Assembly: GCA_958295855.1 (NCBI GenBank)
Contig: OY282383.1
Coordinates: forward strand, 4,010,481-4,074,480
Direction: 5' to 3'
DNA: 64,000 nucleotides
Source of the DNA: an uncultured Poribacteria bacterium
GTDB taxonomy: Bacteria > Poribacteria > WGA-4E > WGA-3G
Every line of letters starts with the position of its first letter. Position 1 is the stretch's first letter. Position numbers and translations under genes: made by a program. Below the pieces are notes generated by a model. It saw only the letters and a program-made list of their open reading frames with translations. It was not told the origin of the DNA and did no database searches. Below, one piece after another: positions 8,082-15,042 of the stretch.

Positions 8082-8114
8082 GTGCCCTCGCCTCATACTG
8101 AGGAGTCGTTATCT

Positions 8115-8486
8115 ATGTCCAAATTTAATCCGGATTTTTGGGAGATTCCGGTACCCCCAGAATATTTTGAGCAACTGACGACGGAAGACGCACTGGGGTA
8201 CCGGCCCCCGGCTGATGAGTATACGGCGGCGCGTCGTGTCAAACGGCAGAAAGTGTTAGAACAGATTCGTCAGATTATCGCGACCGAGCTGACTCGCCGC
8301 CAAGCCGAGTGTGTCCAACTCTACTTCTATGAAGGGAAAACGCAGGAGGAGATTGGGAGCATCTTAGGTATTTCGCATCGCGTTGTGAGTCAACACCTTT
8401 TTGGTGTGACAAGGAACGGTAAGCAGGTCGGCGGTGCGATCAATAAGATTCGCAAAAGGTGTCGCAAACTTGGCATTCACCTTTGA
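8115..8486 (+). CDS. Sigma-70 region-4-like HTH DNA-binding protein
   Basis: This 123-residue protein has a C-terminal helix-turn-helix (about 58-110): TRRQAECVQLYFYEGKTQEE, then IGSILGISHRVVSQHLFG. It matches sigma-70 region 4 in layout (x-LTxRQxExVxLYFxEGKTxxEIxxxLGIS). The N-terminal half lacks sigma region 2, so it is not a complete sigma factor and is more likely a sigma-4-only regulator. ATG at 8115 is chosen over GTG 8082 because AGGAG (8101-8105) lies 9 nt upstream. A Rho-independent terminator follows 5 bp after the stop. Similar small HTH proteins occur in phage or mobile-element contexts; its target is unknown. Confidence 0.75.
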   Translation: MSKFNPDFWEIPVPPEYFEQLTTEDALGYRPPADEYTAARRVKRQKVLEQIRQIIATELTRRQAECVQLYFYEGKTQEEIGSILGISHRVVSQHLFGVTRNGKQVGGAINKIRKRCRKLGIHL

Positions 8487-8491
8487 TATTG

Positions 8492-8529
8492 ACGTTGCCC
8501 CTGCGATAAGGGGCAACGTTTCTTTTTTT
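8492..8529 (+). terminator. Rho-independent terminator after the HTH gene
   Basis: A perfect 10-bp stem (ACGTTGCCCC pairs with GGGGCAACGT) with an 8-nt loop, followed by TTCTTTTTTT. Confidence 0.92.
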
Positions 8530-8644
8530 CGCAAAAATTGTTTTTTTACAGGGAACTCGTGCTGTGTCCATCTTAAAATGAGAGGTGTACTGGACTTACT
8601 TCCATTCCCTGCATCCATCTACTACTGAAAGGGAAATTTCCGTA

Positions 8645-8840
8645 GGGTAGGCACAAGGCCTACCCCTACAAATCCTCTGGCTGGATTGGCTCAGGGCGCA
8701 GGGTAGGCACAAGGCCTACCCCTACAAATCCTCTGGCTGGATTGGCTCAGGGCGCAGGGTAGGCACAAGGCCTACCCCTACAAATCCTCTGGCTGGATTG
8801 GCTCAGGGCGCAGGGTAGGCACAAGGCCTACCCCTACAAA
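8645..8840 (+). repeat. 56-bp direct tandem repeat, 3.5 copies, each carrying an R1 element
   Basis: Three identical 56-bp units start at 8645, 8701 and 8757, and a fourth starts at 8813 but stops after its 28-bp palindrome. Each unit is R1 plus 28 bp (TCCTCTGGCTGGATTGGCTC then AGGGCGCA). The copies appear identical, so the amplification is recent. There are no variable spacers, so it is not CRISPR. The partial last copy supplies the stop codon of the minus-strand gene at 8834. The surrounding 8530-8833 stretch holds no convincing gene. Confidence 0.97.
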
Positions 8841-9166
8841 GAGCGTTCGACATGGGATTGCGCGGCATGCTCTTGAAGAATCTTAACGATTTTTGGGGCA
8901 ATGGGTCGGAGTTTTTCTGCCAATTCATCATCGTAAATAGCAAGGAAGATGCCCTTGTCCACATCCATAGGAAAAGCTTTCTTTTGTTCAACACCGTTGA
9001 GGGCGTATCGCACCCGCACGAGGGGACCCAGTCTATACCCTTGCCAATAAGGTTCTTCTACACGCAGGAACTCAATCGAATCAATGCCCGGCACGCGCCC
9101 TGCCAGCTCAATTGTCTTGAGGGTGTAATCAATTCTGTTAGTGGAATCAATTTTGTGTATGTTCAT
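8834..9166 (-). CDS. Small conserved-looking protein of unknown function
   Basis: I do not recognise this 110-residue protein. It reads as a compact alpha/beta protein: an N-terminal strand-rich half (IDSIEFLRVEEPYWQGYRLG, then PLVRVRYALNGVEQKKAFPM) followed by a helical end rich in Lys and Glu. The ATG has TAGGAGACA upstream, which supports translation. The last two codons and stop (TTG TAG) come from the palindromic repeat at 8813-8840, so the original C-terminus may have been replaced when the repeat arrived. It stands alone between repeat arrays. Confidence 0.6.
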   Translation of the reverse strand: MNIHKIDSTNRIDYTLKTIELAGRVPGIDSIEFLRVEEPYWQGYRLGPLVRVRYALNGVEQKKAFPMDVDKGIFLAIYDDELAEKLRPIAPKIVKILQEHAAQSHVERSL

Positions 9167-9308
9167 AAGCGTGTCTCCTATTCATTATGTAACAATTCTT
9201 TTTCTCCGTGGAATCCTCACTTGTGCTGTACAAGTTTACCACTAATGACGGTGTCGTGTCAATGGATTTTCCAGGATGCACGTCGCATCTGGGCGCAGTG
9301 GTATATTA

Positions 9309-9325
9309 CCCCTGCAAAGCAGGGG
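9309..9325. repeat. CCCCTGC-AAA-GCAGGGG hairpin
   Basis: A perfect 7-bp stem with a 3-nt loop, flanked on the left by TATTA and on the right by AAACCGATACC. It is the same hairpin found inside the leader-type repeats at 35053 and 36469. Confidence 0.8.
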
Positions 9326-9436
9326 AAACCGATACCATTACGCCGCAAATCATCCGTGGTCTGTGCCTGCTGCGGAAGCACGCGTGTCACAGGGACCTCC
9401 TGTTAAGGTTGAATGAGCGGATGAACGGTTTCCTTT

Positions 9437-9465
9437 TTGCCAAAAAACCGAATCTATGGTATCAT
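9437..9465 (+). promoter_or_regulatory. Predicted promoter upstream of the Gfo/Idh/MocA gene
   Basis: TTGCCA (9437-9442), a 17-bp spacer, then TATCAT (9460-9465). The predicted transcript would begin near 9472 and carry the R1 palindrome (9496-9523) as a hairpin directly before the ribosome binding site. The 9167-9535 stretch otherwise shows no convincing gene. Confidence 0.5.
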
Positions 9466-9495
9466 AAGCTGAGTCTCTTATTTTAATGTGTCGCG

Positions 9496-9523
9496 GGGTA
9501 GGCACAAGGCCTACCCCTACAAA
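9496..9523 (+). repeat. 28-bp palindromic element R1, copy 7, next to a ribosome binding site
   Basis: The element ends at CTACAAA and is followed directly by AAGGAGG (9524-9530), the ribosome binding site of the dehydrogenase gene at 9536. An RNA hairpin here would sit in the 5' untranslated region. Confidence 0.95.
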
Positions 9524-9535
9524 AAGGAGGATGCC

Positions 9536-10723
9536 ATGGCAATTCGTGTCGCGATTATCGGCTGTGGTGGCATGGCAAACGGCCATCTCAACGCCTATCT
9601 TACAATTCATCAAACGGAGCCCGGGAAAGTGGCACTCGTCGCGATGTGCGATGAAGTCAAGGCCCGGGCAGACCAGTTCGCCAACCGTGTCAAAGAAGTA
9701 ACGGGTAAAAAGCCTGCGGTGTTTGATGACACCGATACAATGCTCTCACAGGTAGATTTAGACGGGGTAGATATTTGCACTTCGCACGCGCATCATCATA
9801 TCAACGCCCTGAAATGCCTTAACGCCGGTGTCAACGTTATGGTAGAGAAACCGATGGGCATTACCGTTAAAGCCAGCCATGCGATTATTGCTGCAGCGAA
9901 AGCGAATAACAGAATCGCCGCAACCGCTGAGAATATCCGCCGCATGCCGAGCCGGCGCACCGCAGAATGGCTCATGAACGAAAAACAGATGCTCGGCGAC
10001 ATGCGGATGTTCAGCGCGCAACACGCCAGCTATCGCACACCAGACCCGCAGAGTGAATGGCACTGGCGGCTGGATCTGACACTCGGCGGCGGGGGAATGG
10101 TGATGGACTCTGGGGCACACTATTGCGATACATTGCGCTTCCTCTTCGGCGACCCGAGCACCGTGTATGGGCGTGTCTGCCAATTTGAGAACTTGCAAGT
10201 CACCAAAAATGGTGAACTCGTCAAGAATGAACAAGAGGACACGTGGGTGGCGACTATCAACTTCAAAAGCGGTGTCATCGGGCTATGGACATGCACATGG
10301 GCGGCAGTTGGGCACGCTTTGAATCACGTCGTCTACTACGGAAGCGAGGGGTGTTTGCTCGATGACGGAGACATCTTCCACGGGCCGTTTGATGGCGCGC
10401 AAGTCATTCTCAAAGATGGCACTCGCTATGCTATGGAAAGCCTCATCGCCGACTATATGGACAGCCTATCCGACGAAGAAAAAAATCGGCTCTTCCCACA
10501 CAATTTCACAGATGGTGTGGTGCTTGAATGCTACGATTTTGTAGACGCAATTGAAAACAATCGTCCGCCCGAACTTGATGCCGAGGTGGGGCTCCGCGCA
10601 AAATCAATCTGCGAAGCCATCTACGAATCCAATGCGTGTGGACAGGCAGTAGACTATGAGGACGTGGTAGCAGGGAACATTGAGGTGTACCAGGAGCCCA
10701 TCAACCAACGATGGGGGCTCTAA
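9536..10723 (+). CDS. Gfo/Idh/MocA-family NAD(P)-dependent oxidoreductase
   Basis: The 395-residue protein has an N-terminal Rossmann fold with GCGGMANGH (residues 9-17) and the family signature VEKPMG (about 103-108), which holds the nicotinamide-site lysine. In the C-terminal domain GGGGMVMDSGAHYCDTLRFL carries the catalytic Asp/His pair. Such enzymes oxidise or reduce sugars, inositols or related polyols. The start is set at ATG 9536 because AAGGAGG lies 5 nt upstream; a longer GTG start at 9488 would translate through the R1 repeat and is rejected. The MFS gene begins at the base after its stop, so the two form one transcript. Confidence 0.9.
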   Translation: MAIRVAIIGCGGMANGHLNAYLTIHQTEPGKVALVAMCDEVKARADQFANRVKEVTGKKPAVFDDTDTMLSQVDLDGVDICTSHAHHHINALKCLNAGVNVMVEKPMGITVKASHAIIAAAKANNRIAATAENIRRMPSRRTAEWLMNEKQMLGDMRMFSAQHASYRTPDPQSEWHWRLDLTLGGGGMVMDSGAHYCDTLRFLFGDPSTVYGRVCQFENLQVTKNGELVKNEQEDTWVATINFKSGVIGLWTCTWAAVGHALNHVVYYGSEGCLLDDGDIFHGPFDGAQVILKDGTRYAMESLIADYMDSLSDEEKNRLFPHNFTDGVVLECYDFVDAIENNRPPELDAEVGLRAKSICEAIYESNACGQAVDYEDVVAGNIEVYQEPINQRWGL

Positions 10724-12025
10724 TTGGCGAAACAGGCACGTTCTTCAATAAAGCCCACGGCGGACCGCCACCGGGATAGCGAGGCTACGGCACTCGGAAA
10801 ACCGGTCGGATATATCGAGCTTATCGAATCTAATCCAAACTTTCGCTGGCTCTGGGGTGGACAGGTTGTCAGCCTATTAGGGGATTGGTTTAACACCATT
10901 GCCTCTGCGACGTTGATTGCGAAGTTAACCGGGTCGGGCTTGGCAGTGGGCTTTCTGTTTACAATACGGATGCTTGCGCCCTTCACCGTAGCACCGCTCG
11001 CTGGCATCTGTGCAGACCGGTACAACCGAAAACACCTCTTAATCATCACCGACATTCTGCGTGCCTTCATCGTTTTCGGGTTTCTGTTCGTCAGAAGCGA
11101 AAGCCAGATCTGGCTACTTTATATGCTCACAGGGCTCCTATTCGCGGTCAGCGGCTTTTTCAGCCCTGCACGAAGTGCAATACTACCAGATATTGCCTCC
11201 CCCCGCGAACTTGGTACCGCGAATGCCCTCGGTGCTGTAACCTGGTCTGTAATGCTTGCGCTCGGTGCGATGATCGGTGGATTAACAACAGGGCTCTTTG
11301 GAATCTATACCGCCTTGATTGTTGACGCATTGACGTTTCTCGTTTCAGCCGGTTTTTTGCTTGGGATTAACCTGCCGGGGGCGTCATCTGCCACAGCAGG
11401 GGCTCGAACACGTTCTGGACAGTCAGCACTGCGCTACATGCTTCAGCATCCTGATATTTTGTTTATTGCGATGCATAAGGCCTCGATAGCCCTTTTAATG
11501 TCTTCCGGTTTTCAAGTCGCACAGGTTGAGATTGCTAAGAATTACTTTGTTATCGGGGTTGGGGGTGCTATCGGTCTGGGGTTGATGTACGGTGTGAATG
11601 GCGTTGGCAGTGGCATCGGACCGATTCTCGCGAGAAGTTGGACAGGCGACCGGGATAAACCGCTTCGGATAAGCATTAGTCTGGGTTATCTGATTGGGAC
11701 CCTTGGACTCGCGCTGACCGCCCCACTTTTTAATTGGACAGCGGTGCTGCTCGGTGGATTTGTCAGGAGTGTCGGCGGTGGAATTGTGTGGGTATTTTCA
11801 ACGCAACTCCTCCTCCACCGCGCCCCAAATGAAATTCGAGGGCGCATTTTTGGCACTGAATTTGCACTTTTTACACTCATGGGGGGCATCGGCACGGCAA
11901 TTGTCGGCGCGGCAATAGATCTGCTTCAGGATGTGAGGCTTGTCTTGTGGGGGATGGCTTTTCTTCCACTGATTCCCGCAGTCTTGTGGTGGCTATGGCA
12001 GGCGAGGTACAGCAGGACAGGCTGA
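10724..12025 (+). CDS. MFS transporter (EntS/MFS_3-like)
   Basis: The 433-residue membrane protein has about 11-12 hydrophobic helices and an MFS A-like loop motif after helix 2 (GICADRYNRKHLLI, about residues 92-105). A second such loop sits near residue 305. The pattern and length fit MFS_3 efflux proteins. It starts with TTG directly after the stop of the dehydrogenase gene, with no spacing, so it is probably translationally coupled. Its last 18 codons lie in the first copy of a 99-bp tandem duplication that includes an R1 palindrome. The transported compound is unknown. Confidence 0.88.
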   Translation: MAKQARSSIKPTADRHRDSEATALGKPVGYIELIESNPNFRWLWGGQVVSLLGDWFNTIASATLIAKLTGSGLAVGFLFTIRMLAPFTVAPLAGICADRYNRKHLLIITDILRAFIVFGFLFVRSESQIWLLYMLTGLLFAVSGFFSPARSAILPDIASPRELGTANALGAVTWSVMLALGAMIGGLTTGLFGIYTALIVDALTFLVSAGFLLGINLPGASSATAGARTRSGQSALRYMLQHPDILFIAMHKASIALLMSSGFQVAQVEIAKNYFVIGVGGAIGLGLMYGVNGVGSGIGPILARSWTGDRDKPLRISISLGYLIGTLGLALTAPLFNWTAVLLGGFVRSVGGGIVWVFSTQLLLHRAPNEIRGRIFGTEFALFTLMGGIGTAIVGAAIDLLQDVRLVLWGMAFLPLIPAVLWWLWQARYSRTG

Positions 12026-12166
12026 AAGAATGGCAGGATAGGCACAAGGCCTACCCCTACAAAACAGATGATTCCCGCAGTCTTGTGGTGGCTATGGCAG
12101 GCGCGCTACAGCAGGACAGGCTGAAAGAATGGCAGGATAGGCACAAGGCCTACCCCTACAAAACAG
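11971..12166 (+). repeat. 99-bp tandem duplication over the 3' end of the MFS gene
   Basis: The 99-bp segment at 11971-12069 is repeated at 12070-12166, with only a small change near the copy centre (GGCGAGGTAC against GGCGCGCTAC). Each copy holds the last codons of the MFS gene plus an R1-like palindrome (GGATAGGC variant at 12036-12063 and 12135-12162). The period is a multiple of three. The second copy is outside the MFS reading frame. Confidence 0.95.
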
Positions 12167-12219
12167 AAAAGCAGGCAACGGGTAAACGAAAGCCACAAAT
12201 CTATTGGAGAAAAACATAA

Positions 12220-13263
12220 GTGAACATTGCTTCCCTGGATACGCCCGCACTCATCGCTGACCTGGATGTGCTGGAACGGAATATCAACGAAATGGCAACG
12301 CACTGCCGCCACATTGGCATTCCGCTGCGCGTTCATTCCAAAACGCATAAGGTGCCAGAAATTGCCAAATTGCAACTCGCCGCCGGCTCGCAAGGAATTA
12401 CCTGTCAGAAGTTAGGCGAAGCTGAGGCGATGGTGGACGCTGGAATTGACGACATCCTCATTCCGTATAACATCGTTGGAAAACCGAAACTCAAACGGTT
12501 GACATCACTCTCAAAACGCGCCCGAATTACGGTCGCGCTTGATTCGGAGGAGACAGCGACCGGTATCTCTCAGCAAGCGAGCGCGGATGGGTGTGTGGTC
12601 CCTGTTGTGCTGGAACTGGATACCGGCGGTGGACGATGCGGCGTTGGTTCACCGCAGGATGCACGATGCCTCGCACAGCAGGTTATGAAAATGCCAGGCA
12701 TCGATTTTCAAGGCGTGATGCTCTATCCGAGCAACACCCGGGCGAAGCCGTTTATCACCGAGACGGTCGCCCTCCTCACGCGCGATGGGATTCCTGTTCG
12801 CATTATCAGCGGCGGTGGCACGGGGGCAGAGGCAGCATCAAAAGAACTCGGCTGCACGGAGACGCGCAGTGGCTCTTATGTCTACGAAGGCATGACGCGC
12901 ATTGGGAATTCAGAGATGTTAGCACCGGAGCGATGTGTGCTACGCGTCCTTGTCACCGTCGTCAGCACACCAACGCCTGAGCGGATTATTGTCGATGGTG
13001 GGCAAAAGACTTTTACCAGCTACCCCCCAACGCCTTATGGACATATCATTGAATACCCAGATGCCAAGATTTACGGCATGTCCGTTGAACATGGGCATGT
13101 GGATGTCAGTGAATGTTCGCACCGATTTCGGGTCGGCGAACGAATCTCGGTTATTCCGCTGCACCAAGGCATGACGAGCAACCTTCACGATGAACTGATA
13201 GCCGTACGAGGACATAACGTTGAAGCCATCTGGCAAATTGCCGGCCGAGGGCAGGTAAAATAA
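12220..13263 (+). CDS. D-threonine-aldolase-like / DSD1-family PLP enzyme
   Basis: This 347-residue fold-III PLP protein has an N-terminal alanine-racemase-like barrel with the PLP lysine in RVHSKTHKVPE (about residues 40-50), DTGGGRCGV, and phosphate-binding IISGGGTG (about 194-201). The C-terminal beta domain contains YGMSVEHGHVDVSE, whose His and Asp resemble the metal site of D-threonine aldolase and D-serine dehydratase. It probably acts on a D-beta-hydroxy amino acid. The start is GTG. The PhyH gene follows 13 bp downstream with a strong ribosome binding site, which suggests one catabolic operon. Confidence 0.85.
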   Translation: MNIASLDTPALIADLDVLERNINEMATHCRHIGIPLRVHSKTHKVPEIAKLQLAAGSQGITCQKLGEAEAMVDAGIDDILIPYNIVGKPKLKRLTSLSKRARITVALDSEETATGISQQASADGCVVPVVLELDTGGGRCGVGSPQDARCLAQQVMKMPGIDFQGVMLYPSNTRAKPFITETVALLTRDGIPVRIISGGGTGAEAASKELGCTETRSGSYVYEGMTRIGNSEMLAPERCVLRVLVTVVSTPTPERIIVDGGQKTFTSYPPTPYGHIIEYPDAKIYGMSVEHGHVDVSECSHRFRVGERISVIPLHQGMTSNLHDELIAVRGHNVEAIWQIAGRGQVK

Positions 13264-13276
13264 CAGGAGGAAAATC

Positions 13277-13993
13277 ATGATTCGACCAACACCTGTGCAA
13301 AAAGCACACTGGGAAGAAGAAGGATATCTCGTTTTTGAAAACGCAATTCAGGGCGAGGACTTGAAACGGCTTCAAACTGCATTTGATTATTGGGCAGACG
13401 CATGTAAGGCGGAATGGTTGGATAGAGTTGAAGCGGGGGAGGCTGCCGCAACCTTTTATGACATTCCAAATCCGCTTGAAAAACACCCGGTCTTCATTGA
13501 CATCATTGACTACCCAAGCTACTATGGCGCGTTGATGGAATTCACAGACGATGATGTGATTCTGTTGGGACCGCAGGTTCGCACTGTGGCACCGTGGCCA
13601 GTCAGTTATACGGCGTGGCATCCCGACGTACCACAGAGCAGCCCGCTCCACATCAAGGTGCAAATCTACGTCAACGATGTGCCACCGCGGTGTGGCGAAT
13701 TTGCATACCTGCCGGGCAGCCATAAACCAGATGCCGGGCCTTATACACGGCCCCTGCGGCAAGAGAGCATGCCGGGGCATAAAACCTTCCCCGGGAAAGC
13801 CGGCACAGCGATTATGTTCAATTCTTATGGATGGCATGTCTCTATGGACAACCACTCTGATGTCCCGCGCAAGTCGATTATTCTCATTTATGAGAAGCGC
13901 ACCCCGGGGCGCGTTAGCCCGACGCAGTTCGCCGCTATCTCCGAGTATTGCACCACCCCCGCGCGGCGCCAATTGTTTAGTTTAACAGCTTGA
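13277..13993 (+). CDS. Phytanoyl-CoA dioxygenase family (PhyH) oxygenase
   Basis: The 238-residue Fe(II)/2-oxoglutarate oxygenase has the double-stranded beta-helix metal triad: WHPD (His-x-Asp, about 114-117) and the distal His in FNSYGWHVSMDNHS (about 181-194). GEFAYLPGSHKPDAG matches the PhyH family. AGGAGG precedes the ATG. It sits between the D-threonine-aldolase-like gene and an amidohydrolase, so it probably hydroxylates a small substrate in the same pathway, although no substrate can be read from the sequence. A second, unrelated-looking PhyH gene is at the right end of the window. Confidence 0.9.
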   Translation: MIRPTPVQKAHWEEEGYLVFENAIQGEDLKRLQTAFDYWADACKAEWLDRVEAGEAAATFYDIPNPLEKHPVFIDIIDYPSYYGALMEFTDDDVILLGPQVRTVAPWPVSYTAWHPDVPQSSPLHIKVQIYVNDVPPRCGEFAYLPGSHKPDAGPYTRPLRQESMPGHKTFPGKAGTAIMFNSYGWHVSMDNHSDVPRKSIILIYEKRTPGRVSPTQFAAISEYCTTPARRQLFSLTA

Positions 13994-14059
13994 AATACTG
14001 CCTCGCTTGTAGTCGTGCAATTTATCTGCACCTTAGAACCGCTAATGGAGCGATCTGTT

Positions 14060-14959
14060 ATGCCACGAATTGATTCACACCTACACGTCTTTGCAAAAGT
14101 ATCCCCCGAATTCCCGCGTGAACCAACACCTGTTTGTCCTCCCGAGCGCGAGGAAACGGCTGAAAAACTGCTAGTTGAGATGGAAAAATACGACATTGAT
14201 GGGGCTGTCCTCGTCCAAATCGGCGGCACCAGTTTGGAACAGCACCGCTATCTGCTGCATTGCCTAAAAACCTACCCCGATAGGTTTCTGGGGATTGGAC
14301 TGATTCCGCCTGACGCTCCGGACGCCACCGAACACATGGCAGAATTGGCAGATGGCACAGGGGTTATCGGGTTTCGCCTCTCCTCTATCGGCGGCCCCAG
14401 AGATATTTTCGAGAAGCCCGACATTCGCACGTTTCAGACTTACCGTATCTGGGAGTATGCCGCCGAGCGCGATTATGTGCTTTGGCTCTATCCACGCGCC
14501 ATTGATGCACACCTGCTCCCCCATCTGGTACAAGCATTTCCACAAGTGCGGATTGTCCTGAATCACCTCGGCATGTGCCCAGGCAAAGGCAAATTCACTT
14601 GGGATGAATTGGGGCGACCGCGAATTGAGGTGACAGGCTACAACCTCGCTATGCACACAACCTATCGCTTGGCGCGCTTTGAGAACGTCACTGTGCATAT
14701 CTCCGGTCACTACGCCTTCAGCAAGGAGGCGTATCCATACCCAGATCTGGCGGGGTGGCATCGGAGTCTGCTAAACGATTTTGGCCCGAAGCGGTTGATG
14801 TGGGCAACCGATTTTCCATGGATTTTGGCGGAGCCGGGCTATGGTGAACTCACAACTATTGTAGAAAAAATGTTGCCTGATTTATCTGAATCAGAACTGG
14901 CAGACATTATGGGTGGAAATGCGAAGCGGTTTTTACGGTTTCCCGATAGGAATTCATAG
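14060..14959 (+). CDS. Amidohydrolase_2 family metal-dependent hydrolase
   Basis: The 299-residue TIM-barrel hydrolase has an N-terminal metal motif DSHLHVF (residues 5-11), a central VLNHLGMCPG with the metal His, and a C-terminal WATDFPW with the catalytic Asp. These are typical of the amidohydrolase-2 family (PDC hydrolase/ACMSD-like). ATG 14060 is preferred because GGAG lies 9 nt upstream; earlier in-frame starts at 14045 and 14015 have none. It closes the plus-strand run that starts at 9536 and may hydrolyse a lactone or decarboxylate a product made by the upstream enzymes (inference). Confidence 0.85.
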   Translation: MPRIDSHLHVFAKVSPEFPREPTPVCPPEREETAEKLLVEMEKYDIDGAVLVQIGGTSLEQHRYLLHCLKTYPDRFLGIGLIPPDAPDATEHMAELADGTGVIGFRLSSIGGPRDIFEKPDIRTFQTYRIWEYAAERDYVLWLYPRAIDAHLLPHLVQAFPQVRIVLNHLGMCPGKGKFTWDELGRPRIEVTGYNLAMHTTYRLARFENVTVHISGHYAFSKEAYPYPDLAGWHRSLLNDFGPKRLMWATDFPWILAEPGYGELTTIVEKMLPDLSESELADIMGGNAKRFLRFPDRNS

Positions 14960-15042
14960 CAAGAGCCCGGCGAGCATCAATATAGAAAGCCGTTATTGAA
15001 GGGCGGAGTCCTGTCTCTGTCTGTCGTTGTTTGGTATAATCT

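Noticed and set aside
8645..8840. Possible CRISPR array
   Set aside because: The units are identical over their whole 56 bp, with no variable spacers, and no cas genes are nearby.
9208..9486. 92-residue frame upstream of the dehydrogenase
   Set aside because: It runs through a hairpin and the predicted promoter, lacks a ribosome binding site and resembles no protein.
9488..9535. Upstream GTG start for the Gfo/Idh/MocA gene
   Set aside because: It would translate the palindromic repeat; the ATG at 9536 has a strong AAGGAGG and places the Rossmann motif at the expected position.
11947..12219. 90-residue plus-strand frame with a tandem peptide repeat
   Set aside because: It is created by the 99-bp DNA duplication over the end of the MFS gene. 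No ribosome binding site supports it.
13151..13972. 273-residue minus-strand open frame opposite the PhyH gene
   Set aside because: The plus strand carries a complete PhyH with ribosome binding site and metal ligands; the minus frame shows no family pattern.
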